Below, piece by piece: positions 18,328 to 29,540 of a DNA stretch of 41,470 bases. The translations under genes and the position numbers were made by a program. The notes under the pieces were generated by a model that worked only from the letters and a program-made list of their open reading frames with translations, was not told the DNA's origin and ran no database searches. The stretch spans positions 1-41,470 of the forward strand of contig JADGJA010000106.1 of the NCBI GenBank assembly GCA_027596035.1. Reading direction: 5' to 3'. The number at the start of each line of letters is the position of its first letter. The first letter of the stretch is position 1. This DNA is from Thoreauomyces humboldtii. Lineage: Eukaryota > Chytridiomycota > Chytridiomycetes > Spizellomycetales > Powellomycetaceae.

Positions 18328-19369
18328 TTTGAAGGACGCCAACGCGCCAAATAGAGAGCCCGCGCCACTCTCCGCCAATTGTTCGAAGAAGCGAGCTGGA
18401 TTTACCAGTAATACCTTATGCGCCGTCAGTTCGAGAGTACGATGGCGTCGTGAAGGGATTCACCAGGGCTTCGATATTGCCACTGAGCATCCAGCCTACA
18501 CGGCGAACGCCTGGTCACTGAGGTCGCTAAGCTTGGTCCTTTCCAAGAAGACATGCCGATCACATCAAGCGCGCCTTTTGAAATGCTCGTGAACCTCGTC
18601 AAGACCGCAGTTCTCGTCCTTTTCCATGATTCCAATCAGACTGATCGCAGCCATCGGAGTTGCTAGCGGTTGTGTTCGAGGGCAAAGCAGAGAAAATTGA
18701 ATGGACCTGCCGGAAGTTGGGCCTGAGAATAGAGCTCAGGGAAGATATGTAAAAGAAAGTATAATGTATTATCCGCTCTTGGATACGTCCCATCTTCCTT
18801 CTTCCCTCGGTCTATCAGCAATCACTGGCATCGAAGGACTGACTTCCTCAGGGCCTGCTGCTCTTCCTCCCCATGCTTCCGTCCCAGAGTCCAAGGGTAA
18901 CGGGACGGCTGTCGAATCATGTCGCGCGTTGGCGAGAGGAGAGCCCAGACTGCCCAGAGACATTTCCTCCCGTTCGTCAAGAAAAAACAAAAATAAAAAA
19001 AAGAGAGGGCCAGGCAAAGGATTCCTTCGCCCATTGCATGCGTGTCCAGTGAAGCCCCGGCCATCACCCACCACAACGTTCATCCATAGTACCCGTCAAA
19101 CAACAGCGCATTCATCAGGCGCTGCATCATCGAGGGCAGAGGATCTGAAATTCGGGAAAAGTTCGTACCCACCTTCAGGTTCTGGAACTCCATTTTACGT
19201 ACGTTCCTGCGCTCCGGAAGCTCAAGTAGTCACAAGTAGCTCACTCGCCACTCGCCTTCTCTCAGGACACTTTCGGCTCATCTCACGCCAACATCGGCCC
19301 TGGGGGCGTGATCCTTCCACTTTCCTGTAAACCCGATACCAAACCTGCATTCTTGGCGATCGAAGCAAC
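18328..19369. other. divergent intergenic region, LRP1 / RPA190, with unexplained open frames
   Basis: This 1042-base stretch separates the divergent LRP1 and RPA190 start codons. It contains a 209-codon ATG-initiated frame on the plus strand (18701-19330) that stops 40 bases before RPA190; its product is Ser/Pro/Arg-rich with a lysine patch (KNKNKKKRGPGKG) and no family I know. On the minus strand, frames at 18440-18680 have intron-like signals (GTGAAT donor at about 18472, CTGAC branch, AAG acceptor) that hint at a small spliced gene or leader, unresolved. CT-rich sequence lies just upstream of RPA190. Confidence 0.4.
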
Positions 19370-22300
19370 ATGAACATTGCAAACTCTGTATCGCGCGAAG
19401 TCACCTCGGTGGGCTTTTCGTTCTTCTCCAACGAGGAGATCAGAAAGCTTTCCGTGAAGCAGATCACCAATCCGCTTCTGTTTGACAACCTTGATCATCC
19501 CACCAAGGGAGGTCTTTACGATAGCGCGTTGGGACCTCACGACAAAGGGACAAGGTACTGCCGCGATGCAACGAACCCTATGGTCTGTGTCTCATGCAGT
19601 CGGTCACGTTCTTTTCAGCTGCGGAACATGTTCGCTAGGACACTTCTCATGCCCAGGTCACTTCGGTCACATCGATCTGGCTGCCCCTGTCTACAATCCA
19701 ATCACCTTCCGACTGATGTACAAACTCCTTCAATCCCTCTGCTTCTACTGCCACCGACTACGATCGTCTCGCATCGTCGTCGCACACTATGCGGCAAAAC
19801 TGAAGCTGGTGTACGCCGGCTTGATCACCGAAGCCGCGGCATTGGACGACGCAGTCTCTGTTCGAGGCATCCGAGCGGCTGCCGCAAAGAAGAAGAAGAC
19901 GAAGCAATCAAAGAAGTCGAAAGCTGCTTCGGACAAACTCATCGAAGATGAGGCCGAGGAAGCGAGCGACGATGAGGAGGAGGGTGAGGAGGAGGAGGAA
20001 GGGGATGCTGAAGGCGACGAGTTCGATATCGATGCCGAGATCGGGCTTGGGCCAAGGACGGAAGCCGACATCATCGCGCGGATCGACGAATACGTTAAGA
20101 CTTGCCTCGAGGGCGTTCCCACCGGCGGCCTCGTTCAGAAGGCCATGCTTGTGGTTGAGGCGCTTCGCAAGCTGGAGCGCCAGTTCATGCTGTCCATTCC
20201 GAGCGCTAGCTGCGCCAACTGCCGCGGCCAGAGCCCGAAGTTCCGTAAGGACGGGCAGGAGAAGATTTTCCAGAAGCCCTTGAGTGCAAAGCAGCGTGCG
20301 GCGATGGACTCTCGGAATCTCAAGTTCGAGAAGCTTTTCCCTTCTGCGTCCGAGATGGATGCTACCGCTGGCGGAGTCGATGCATCCCCGGCCCAAGGCG
20401 AGTCTGAAGACGATGAGGAGGCAGAGGAACTTCAACGTGCGCGACGAGTCAGGTCTGTTGTCGACGCGGTCATCACCGACCTGGACTTGGGCTCCAAGTC
20501 AGCCGGCGCGGAGAAGACAGCAGTAGTGAACCGTGACAAGTTCATCACCACTCTTGAAGTTGAACAGCATTTGAAGATGCTGTGGAAACACGAGCAGACT
20601 ATCTTTGACTTGCTTTACGGCTCTACGGTTGTTGGCACGGGGACGCGGACGTCCAGCTGTGCTATGTTTTTCTTTGACGTGGTCTCGGTCACTCCGACGC
20701 GATTCCGTCCTGTCTCGAAAATGAACGATATGATGTACGACCACCCACAGAACACGCATCTGACGGATATCTTGAAAGCCAACCTCAGCATGCAAGATCT
20801 CCGCGCGCAAGAGCGCGAAGCACTCGCAGCCATCGGGGATACGACCTCGCAAATATATGCCGAACGGGCATCGGATTTCTTGAAGCGAACCATGGACGCC
20901 TGGATAAGGCTGCAGGCCAGCGTCAACTACCTTATGGACAGTTCGAAAGCCCCACTAATCGCTGGCGGCAAGCTTGCACCCCTCGGCATCCGCCAGCTGC
21001 TTGAGAAGAAGGAGGGTCTTTTCCGAAAACACATGATGGGCAAGCGCGTCAACTTCGCTGCTCGAAGTGTTATCTCTCCCGATCCTTATATCGACACAAA
21101 CGAGATCGGTATTCCTCCAGTGTTCGCCGTAAAACTGACGTACCCGGAGCCCGTTACGCATCACAATGTGAAGGAGCTAAGGCGTGCTGTCATCAACGGT
21201 CCCCTCAAATGGCCCGGAGCAACACACGTACAGAACGAGGACGGTACCATGGTCAACTTGGCTACCTTCGACGAGGCTGCCAGAACTGCCGTGGCGAGCT
21301 CGCTCTTGACACCGAACATCGGTGCAGGCGTGGACGCTTCCCTTCACCCCCACGTCAACAAGAAGGTTCTTCGACATTTGCGCAATGGTGATTTTCTACT
21401 TCTTAACAGGCAGCCTACTCTGCACAAGCCATCAATCATGGCGCACACCGCTCGAGTTCTGCCTGGCGAAAAAACAATTCGTATGCACTACGCCAACTGC
21501 AACACGTACAACGCTGATTTCGACGGAGACGAGATGAACGCTCATTTTCCGCAAAACGAGGTTGCGAGAGCCGAGGCCATGCTGATCGCTCGGACGGACA
21601 AGCAGTACCTAGTCCCCACCGACGGTGGCGTTCTGCGTGGTCTCATTCAGGATCATGTCGACGCCGGTGTGCTCATGTGCTCGCGTGACACCACTTTTGG
21701 CAAAGAGGAATACATGCAGCTTGTTTACGGCTGCCTACGACCAGAGGGCATGAAGGGGTTCGGCTCGGTCGGAAACGGGAACATCGAGCAGGAGCTAGTC
21801 ATCGGTGACCAAGGAAGGATTGTCACCGTCGAGCCTGCGCACCTCAAGCCTAAGCGCCTCTGGACTGGCAAGCAAGTGATCACCACCGTGCTTCTTAATC
21901 TGATCGCGGGATGTGAGCCGCTCAATCTCATCTCCAAAGCCAAGATTCCAGCGAAGGCTTGGGGACCCACAGGACCGGAGGAGCAGGAGGTTCTCTTCAT
22001 GGATGGGCATCTGCTGACTGGTGTCCTGGACAAGTCCCAGTTTGGTGCTAGCGCGGACGGTCTTGTGCACGCCGTTTACGAGGTTTACGGACCATCCTAC
22101 GCTGGCAAGCTCTTGTCCATCCTTGGACGGCTGTTCACGGGCTATCTTCAGATTGCTGGATTCTCGTGTCGCATGGACGATTTGCGTTTGACCCCAAAGG
22201 GAGACATCAAACGTCGGCAGCTCATTCTGAACAGCAAGCCAATGGGCAAGGAGGCTTGTCTCGAGTTTGTTGCCGGCAAGGAAGCCGACGGAGACCTTGC

Positions 22301-24974
22301 GCTGCATATGAAGCTCGAGGGCGTCCTCCGAGTCGACGAGAAAATGGCCGGACTCGACGCTGCTATGAAAGCGAAGACCAACAAGGTTACATCCGAGATC
22401 ATCTCCTCGACGATCCCGGAGCAGCTACTCAAGCCCTTCCCCCGCAACAACATGCAAATGATGACGGTCTCGGGAGCAAAGGGATCCAACGTGAACGTCT
22501 CCCAGATCTCTTGTCTGCTGGGACAGCAGGAGCTCGAGGGCAGGCGTGTCCCCACCATGATCTCCGGCAAGACGCTGCCGAGCTTCCGCGCATTCGACAC
22601 AGCAGCTCGTGCAGGCGGTTTCATTACAGGTCGTTTCTTGACCGGAATCAAGCCACAGGAGTACTTCTTCCATTGGTAAGCCGAGTATAATCTTGGTTCC
22701 TTCTTCTTTTGTCCTTAACAAGCTATTTTCTCTATCGTAGTATGGCTGGGCGTGAAGGTCTCATCGACACCGCTGTCAAGACGTCGCGATCAGGATACCT
22801 GCAGAGATGTCTCATCAAGCCGCTTGAGGGCTTGCGGGTACACTACGACCACACAGTCCGAGACTCCGATGGAAGTGTTGTCCAGTTCCACTACGGTGAG
22901 GATTCGCTCGATGTGACCAAGCAGAAGACTCTTCGGAAGTTCGATTTCTGCGCCATGAACTACCGTGCCCTCGTTCAGCGATATGATCCCACTCGGCTGC
23001 AGAACGCCGGCATCGACACCGAGGTCGTCGACAAGGTGCGAAGGCGAGAACGCAAGAAGAGTCTGCCGAAATCTGTTCTTCTTGAGAAGTACTCGCCATC
23101 TCGCGTCCTTGGCGCTGTCAGTGAAGGGTTCGCAGACGACCTGGAAAGCTACGTGTCCAAGAACGCTCGCAAATACTTGAGCAATAAGAAGACAGTGGCC
23201 GAAGGCAAGAAGCACACAGCCTGGTCCGGCGAACCGGTCTCGGATGCTCGGTTCAAGATGCTCATGAACCTGAAGTACATGAACTCGCTGGTCGAGCCGG
23301 GAGAGGCCGTCGGTCTCCTTGCCGCCCAAAGTATCGGAGAGCCCTCGACGCAGATGACGCTCAACACCTTCCATTTTGCTGGATTTGGTGCCAAGAACGT
23401 GACGCTCGGTATTCCACGTTTGCGAGAAATCATCATGACGGCGTCCGCCAGCATCAAGACCCCCATGATGCGCCTGCCCATGCTTCCAAGCACGTCTGTG
23501 GCTCAGAGTGACGCTCTTTCCAAGAACATCTCGCGTCTCGTCCTCTCGCAGATCATGGAGGGCGTCACCGTGCAGGAGGTGCTGAGCGGCAAAGGCGCCG
23601 ACCTACAGCGGCATAAAATCCTAACGGTGCGACTCAAGTTCTGGCGCGCCGAGGACTACAAGGCTGAGCACGGCATCTCGACCGACGACCTAGGCAAAGT
23701 CATCGAGAAGCGCTTCATTGCTGCTCTCGACCGTGCCATCAGCAAGGACCTCAAGGGCAAAGCTAAGAAGGCGGAGGAGTCCGAGGAAATCGGTGTTGGA
23801 GTCGGCACGCTCTTCGAGGGTCGAAGCACCAAACCGTCCGGGGGCGATGCTGAAGGTTCCGGGGAAAAGTCGGCGACTCTTGACGACGAGGAGGATGCTG
23901 GTTCCGAACTTGAGGGCGAGGACGGAGATGCCGGTCAGTCCAAGCAGACCAAGAAGCGGACCCAACAAGCCACATACGATGAGCCGGACGAGGAGGACGA
24001 GGAGATCCGTGAACGCGCTCAAGACCACGCTAGCGACTCTGAGGGCGAAGGTGGCGAGGAGGGTTCAAAGTCGACCGCGGGCACTACAGCCGTCGCAAAC
24101 GGTGTCGACGAGGACGGCTCTTCCCGTGCCGACCGCATCATCCGATCAAGCCGTTACGTGGCTGCCTACGACTTTGACACTCACGGTCGCTGGTGCGAGA
24201 TCCAGATGCAGTTCCCCGCCACCACCAAGAAGATGCTGATGGTGGCGTTGGTGGAGAAAGTCTGCCAGTCGGTCGTGATCCACGAGGTCCCTGGCATCTC
24301 CAGATCCTACCCTCTACCCAACGAGGCCGAGAACGACAAGTCGGTCAACATCGGCACCGACGGCGTGAACCTGCAAGGCATGTGGGACTTTGCCCATATG
24401 GTCGACGTTCACAAGATCTACACCAACGACGTGGCCGCCGTGCTGCGCACCTACGGAGTGGAAGCCGCTCGAGCTGCCATCATGCAGGAAATCGCAGCCG
24501 TTTTCGGGGTATATGGAATCAACGTCGACGCTCGACACTTGGCGCTCATCGCCGATTACATGACGTTTGAGGGTGGATACAAACCCTTCAACCGCATGGG
24601 AATGGGTTCCAATCCATCACCCTTCGCGCAGATGAGTTTCGAGACTACGACGAACTTCCTCACCACCGCGACACTGTAAGTTTCGTTTATCCTTTCTCGA
24701 TTCAGCTGCGATCTTCCCTTTTCACAACTTACTCATCCCGATCTCTCACTTTTCTATCAGATCTGGAGACTACGACGATCTCGAATCGCCGTCGGCGCGT
24801 CTCGTGCTCGGCAAGGTCGTCAAGGGTGGAACCGGTGCATTCGAGGTGCGGCAACCCCTCTCGGTCGCGTCCCCCGCTGTCCGGGCGAGGTCAGCGGCCG
24901 CGCGGCAGCTATCAGGGAGCGGTGCAAGCGGGAAGAGCCAACGCGTCATGAGGGATGTAGTTGTGGAAGCATGA
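19370..24974 (+). CDS. RPA190: RNA polymerase I largest subunit, RPA190 (A190)
   Basis: Four exons: 19370-19554, 19619-22675, 22741-24675, 24761-24974; 1796 aa. It forms the catalytic core of Pol I, which transcribes the large rDNA precursor in the nucleolus. The clamp zinc site begins at about residue 63 ([14 protein letters not shown], restored by intron 1). The active-site loop [10 protein letters not shown] is at 693-702, with Asp 695, 697 and 699 binding Mg2+. The bridge helix ([16 protein letters not shown]) is crossed by intron 2, which splits the Cys codon. The trigger-loop region [20 protein letters not shown] lies near 1280. Two acidic insertions typical of A190 are present, at about 180-215 ([19 protein letters not shown]) and in the jaw ([16 protein letters not shown]). 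Introns are 64, 65 and 85 bases. The small last exon encodes residues from [13 protein letters not shown] to the stop. Confidence 0.97.
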
Positions 24975-25089
24975 ATGGAGGGGAGTGCTTGGTTTTAGGG
25001 GCAGTTATAGAAGGGGATCTATTTTCCCAAATCGCAGCGAAGCTATTCAGAGATATTGAGGAGAGCGACGTTATTGAAGGCAGTCGTCA

Positions 25090-25327
25090 CTACAACCCAG
25101 GCCCAAATGTGCTGCGACCTACCGTTACAACAGCGTTTGACCAGACGTTTGGCATGGCTTGGGACCAGGGTTACAAGGGTCCCAGAGCTCGGATAGCATA
25201 GCCACCGACAGCATAGCCACCAGGGCGAACAGGGGGAACGATAGATACCACGTTCTACGGACCGGACGTTCTGAGCACTGTCGCGGTAGGTTGCAGCACT
25301 TCGTGGCTTTGTGGGCCTGGGTTGTAG
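25090..25327. repeat. fold-back inverted repeat, arms 25090-25123 and 25285-25327
   Basis: The first 16 bases of the left arm (CTACAACCCAGGCCCA, 25090-25105) recur exactly as the reverse complement at 25312-25327. Further in, the match continues with one gap of nine bases: GTGCTGCGACCTACC on the left pairs with 25285-25299 with one mismatch. The loop of about 160 bases includes a direct repeat of AGCATAGCCACC (25195-25206 and 25210-25221) and a small hairpin GGGACC...GGTCCC. It may be a MITE-like remnant or a structured RNA. Confidence 0.75.
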
Positions 25328-25689
25328 GTCGGTCGGCCTCACGCTGTGGCTACTGCTCCCAGAATGCCACTGGGTGAGCCCAACCATGAACATTATACTG
25401 GCAGGAGACGCCTGCTTTGTTGCAATCGGTGACGGAGGTTAATCAGAACATGCCGCCCCAAGGAATCCGCAATATTCAATTTTTGAGGCGTTCTGGACGA
25501 ACAATACAAGACACTTTAAAAATACATGTCGACAGCTGTTTTTACAGCCTGGCCATTTTATCTCACATCGTTCACCATCGTTTACCACAGAACAAGTACC
25601 GCCTCCTGAAAGACCTGTGCATGTGCTGGCGTGGCGTTAATTGATTGATTGGTGAGGACTCGCTCTTGGGAATATGACGCTCTGTTCGC

Positions 25690-25697
25690 TATAAAAG
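25690..25697 (+). promoter_or_regulatory. TATA box of the secreted-protein gene
   Basis: A consensus TATAAAAG lies 68 bases upstream of the ATG at 25765. A strong TATA box is usual in fungal genes with regulated, high-level expression. Confidence 0.65.
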
Positions 25698-25764
25698 CGG
25701 GCGGTTGGGAACGTCCCTCCTTCCTTCGATAGCCATCAATAGCCCTTTGATAGCCTCTTCAAAC

Positions 25765-26953
25765 ATGAAATTGATTTCGGCGCTTTCCATTTTCGCAATC
25801 ATCTCACCGGCGCTCGCTCACCAGCTCAACGGCCTGGATGATTCGGATGATACTCTAGTCCATCGGGTCGCTCGCGCTGTCGTCCCAACCGTCACCGCGA
25901 CGAAAACAGTGACTGCAACAGTGACCGCCACTCCCACCATGCCGCCCATCGTCGTCCCCGATTTCTATCTCCCCCTGCCCCCTCCCTACATGTGAGTTCA
26001 AGGGGCTTGCATAGCCCGCTGTCTGAAGGACAATTGCTAATGCTTGCCGGCCGGCCTCCCCCCTAGTGACCAGACTCATGCCAACTACAAGCAGGTTCAA
26101 CGCTTCTGGGACAACTTCATGTATCCCAAGAACAGAGATGTGGTTAACCTCGGGGATCCCAACAAAATTTTAGCCGCGACTGTCAAAGGCTCTGTCGACA
26201 TCACTCGCAACTTCAACGGTAAGATACATACCGCAATGTTCATTAGACCCTCACATTAACCTTATATTTCCTCGATCAGGGTCCGAGTTAAACATCGAGT
26301 ATCTGTTCGGAACCTTTGGCGGTTTCATTGACGACACGCAGTTTGCCTTTGTCCCGAGGCCCATCAACTATACCATCACTGCATTTGCCACTAGCGGAAA
26401 CACAGCTTCCACTAGTGTCATCGTTACTCTTCAGGATCCCCATCTGGGAACCATCTCGGAGCTCCAGATCGACTCCTGGACACAGTACGATCAAGCCGGA
26501 TCCATTCAGCAGTACGACGCAATCTTCCGTCGCTATCCATTCTTCCTGGCCGACCTCGTGCAACGCAATGGACCCGTCATGCTGCAGCTGTACAAGCAGC
26601 TCACCAACACCACCCTAACGGCTTCGGCGCAGAACTACGGCCTGGCCCTGCAGACCCTCCTCGCCAACTCGATCTGCCAGACTCACACAAAGTCCTGCAC
26701 AGGCGCCAACAGCCAGTACGCTTCCCAAGCCGCGTGTTTCACCTTCCTGACCACCCAGACTCCTTTGGGAGAAGCGTGGCAAGCGGGCCAGAATGATGTC
26801 CTCTGCAGAGCGATCCACCAACAGATGGTCCCCATCCGTCCGGCCGAGCACTGTCCTCACATTGGTCCGACCGGCGGTGGCATGTGTATCAACACCCCCT
26901 ATAGTGACGTTTTCCTGCCCTTCTTCAATCACTCGTGGAACCCTCTTGCCTGA
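25765..26953 (+). CDS. secreted protein with conserved Cys/His/Gly motif, unknown function
   Basis: Three exons (25765-25991, 26067-26218, 26280-26953; introns 75 and 61 bases) give 350 aa. The N-terminus MKLISALSIFAIISPALA is a clear signal peptide. A Thr/Val-rich repeat follows (VTATKTVTATVTATPT), a likely O-glycosylated linker. The body has DQTHANYKQVQRFWDNFMYP, an Ig-like strand segment (NYTITAFATSGNTASTSVIV), and sequons NYT and NTT. The C-terminal 100 residues hold the most distinctive motif: CRAIHQQMVPIRPAEHCPH followed by IGPTGGGMC, with further Cys upstream (SICQTHTKSC). Such Cys/His/Gly-rich tails occur in secreted proteins of basidiomycetes with no known function; I give this from memory and cannot name the family. 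The His and Cys might bind metal. Transcription likely uses the TATA box at 25690. Confidence 0.82.
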
Positions 26954-27146
26954 AGAGGGTTTTGTGCAATACGGTCGGGCGATATCCTGCCTATACTAGC
27001 TTTAGCCAATAACAATGTGGTTCGGTTCAAATTTGTTTGCCAGACGGCGGGCAGCTAAGACGAGCGGGTGGGAATTGAGTCTCTACGCGCTTTAATAATC
27101 ACTAGTATGATCACTGTACGCCGTCATCTCCCTGTGGCACGCTAAA

Positions 27147-28241
27147 TTACATCCTCCGCTTCTCTTTCTTGACGGTCTTCTTCTTTTCCTTTTCCTTCTC
27201 CAAACGTTGCTTCTCCTGCATCTCTTTATTGCGAGCGACCGTTTGTTGATGTTCCGCTGCTGCCTTGGCTCTGCGATTGGAAGAAAGACCAAATGTAAGT
27301 AACTTCCAATTGATACGCACACAAAGAATGACACCCGCTCACTTCTTAGCTTGCTCTTCCGCGCGCACTCTTTCTGCATTGTCATTTCGGGCCAGGAGAG
27401 CTGTGCGAATAGCAGACAAACTTGAGTAAGTAAAAGAACTGAGACCAAACGGGATGGTGGCTGAGATACGTACGATCACCACCACCACCACCACCGCCAC
27501 CTGGGCGACGGTTTCCTCCCCGTCCCTGATTCGCGCCTTCAGATGGCTCTTCAGCATTCTCTTCTTCTTCGTCATCTTCCATCTCGTATCCATACTGGTG
27601 GAAACAAATTGTTCATGCATTCAGCTGGGGTTGTTCGGGTGCATACGTGTCACATCGTCTACACAGATGGGAAGCTGCGAGTCTTGTACATACCGCTGCC
27701 AGCAGCCGTTCTCGTTCTAGCTTTTCTGCTCCCGTTAAAACCTTTTTTGAACTACCCGCACCGCTAGGAATACCCGCAGCCCGTTCCGACGTCTTGGCCG
27801 TGTGCGACTGCAGCGCTTCCAGTTCCTTTTCTGTCACCCAACGCAACAAAATCCGTAGTCAGTCCTCCGTGGAAACAATAGTCGTCCCCTCCAATGTTCA
27901 TCGATACGTTTGGCGGCCTTTAAAGCGTCTTCCTTCTCCTCCTCCTCACGCTTTCTGCACCTCCGTCGAGCCTCAACATTTCTGGCCAGAATCGCCTTCA
28001 CGACGGGCTCTACGGGTTGGGCGGAGGCGTCGGCGAGGAACTCTGAGATGACCTCCTGCCTTTCCTCGTCTTCTATTGAGTCCTCTGTGCACAGTTGGGT
28101 TATGTACTCTGCGAAGGTCTTCAGAAGGTTGGCTCCGGGGTCTGCTTGAATAACAAAAAAAAGCCGACTAGCTACCTCGTCGGTGATGCCGAGATCTGTT
28201 GTAAGAGTCTCTGCAAGCCAGTTGTCCCATTCGGCGTCCAT
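27147..28241 (-). CDS. CCDC43-like coiled-coil protein
   Basis: Five minus-strand exons: 28241-27908, 27830-27694, 27594-27474, 27400-27343, 27270-27147; introns 77, 99, 73 and 72 bases; 257 aa. The N-terminal part (WDNWLAETLTTDLGI, then helices to EEERQEVISEFLADAS) matches the short N-terminal helical domain of CCDC43, and the C-terminus is a basic coiled coil ending KEKRRM, as in that family (NDNAERVRAEEQAKK; KEMQEKQRLEKEKEKKK). Between them is a Glu-rich run and a Gly-rich stretch (RRPGGGGGGG). CCDC43 has no firm function; it is a small, widely conserved eukaryotic protein. Intron 1 was set by phase, because the nearer GT does not keep the frame. The gene is head-to-head with EAF6, 263 bases apart, suggesting a shared promoter. 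Confidence 0.75.
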
Positions 28242-28504
28242 GGTTGATGAAAGTTCGAAAAGGTTCGTCTTTGAGCTGCGTGGGGTTCCCGAAATGTGTT
28301 TTGGTTTGTTCGCGTTGACGACCAAAAAAGGTCCCATTCCTCTTTCCAAGCATGCACACACTCCATCGCTCAACGACGAAATATATTGATAACGTTTGAA
28401 CCCACCGACGATAACCCAGTCTTCTTTCCCTATCTTGCAGCGCAACCATTCTCCATCCATTGTAATCAGTACCAACGACTCCTCGCCCCCTCTTCCCGTT
28501 GGAA
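28242..28504. promoter_or_regulatory. shared divergent promoter, CCDC43-like / EAF6
   Basis: Two outward-facing ATGs, 263 bases apart. No TATA box is clear. Such short head-to-head arrangements often give coordinated expression. Confidence 0.5.
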
Positions 28505-29211
28505 ATGACAACGAGCACAAAAACAGACCCAGAGGCCGTTCCGTCGCCAGCAGGACCAGCCGCCCTAGGTCGCGATCCAACAGAACCAGTTCTTACCAAT
28601 GTATGTGCTAAGGCGAGCCGTCAGAGTCCCTAGAGTGTCGACTTACTTCTTCTTTCAGGTCACGCCGCAAATGCTCCAGGAAGCCGAGCGGGAGCTGCAA
28701 GAACTCCTGAGTCGGAAAAAGGCTGTGGACAAGTCCTTGGTAAGTTCCTTTCTGACTTGCCGCTCCCTTTCAACGACCGGGTTCTAAGAGTTTTCCGTAG
28801 ATTGAACTGGAGCGAAAAATCTACCTCATCGAAGGATCCTACCTCGAAGACACAAATCACGGCAACATCATTCGAGGTTTTGATGGATACCTTACGAACT
28901 CTTCAAGCGCTCACCACGCACCTTCCACGAAGAAGAAGCATAAGCTTACGGAAGAAGACCGACTGTTTTCTCGGTCGTCCGTCACATACCCAAAAGCCCT
29001 GGAGATGAAGGAGAGGGGGCGTGGCGACGAGGAGGATGACGAGGCGGTAAACGCGGCGGGACCGAGTGGGTACAGGGCCACCCCAACTCCCGCTTCGAGG
29101 GTGGACAAAAACAGGAAGAGCGGGGTCAAGAAACGGACGAGCAGCGTGCTGACTCCAGATCTGGACACTCCCGCGCAAAGAAAGAAGAGGCGTGGAGACG
29201 ACGATGAGTGA
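28505..29211 (+). CDS. EAF6: chromatin modification protein EAF6 (NuA4/HBO1-type complexes)
   Basis: Three exons (28505-28600, 28659-28739, 28801-29211; introns 58 and 61 bases) give 195 aa. EAF6 is a small subunit of the NuA4 histone acetyltransferase and, in some species, NuA3/HBO1-type complexes. The conserved core spans exons 2-3: a coiled coil ELQELLSRKKAVDKSLIELE, then KIYLIEGSYLEDTNHGNIIRG and FDGYLTN. Next comes a KKKHKLTEEDRLFSRSS segment seen in family members. The tail (residues about 120-195) is low complexity and basic, ending AQRKKRRGDDDE, and is probably disordered with a nuclear signal. Length is normal for fungal EAF6 with an extended tail. It shares its promoter region with the CCDC43-like gene. 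Confidence 0.92.
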
Positions 29212-29540
29212 GACCCACGTCTTTGGCTCCTTCTTCGTGTCCGCTGGTATCCTCTGTACATGGCACACAATTCGACGACCCACGCATCTGTCGTCCCGTA
29301 GATTTCTCTACGTCGTATATACTTGTATGTGCTCTGCTCAAATTGCTCTCTTTCCCGCGTGCCGGTATAGTCTATGCGCTGTTTGCTGCGCAGTTGATAT
29401 CGAATGTTTCCGGCACAGAGAGACTGGCCCACTACCGGTTATTCCACGCATTCCACCGGATGGACCTGGACGCAGCTCCCGACGCCTCTAACGGGTTCCA
29501 AGCCATATAGCTGCACGTGTTCTGGAGCATCATCCCGGCA
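29212..29540. other. intergenic region, EAF6 to helicase gene
   Basis: These 329 bases hold the 3' UTR of EAF6 and the promoter and leader of the helicase gene, both plus strand. The helicase frame is open a short way upstream (to 29517, a GTG), but the first ATG is at 29541. No distinctive element is seen. Confidence 0.4.

Larger units (their letters stand above)
24975..25764. other. intergenic region with fold-back repeat and TATA promoter
   Basis: These 790 bases lie between RPA190 and the secreted-protein gene, both plus strand. The first part is RPA190 3' UTR. It contains the inverted repeat at 25090-25327 and, close to the downstream gene, a TATAAAAG box. No coding frame in it resembles a known family. 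Confidence 0.55.
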
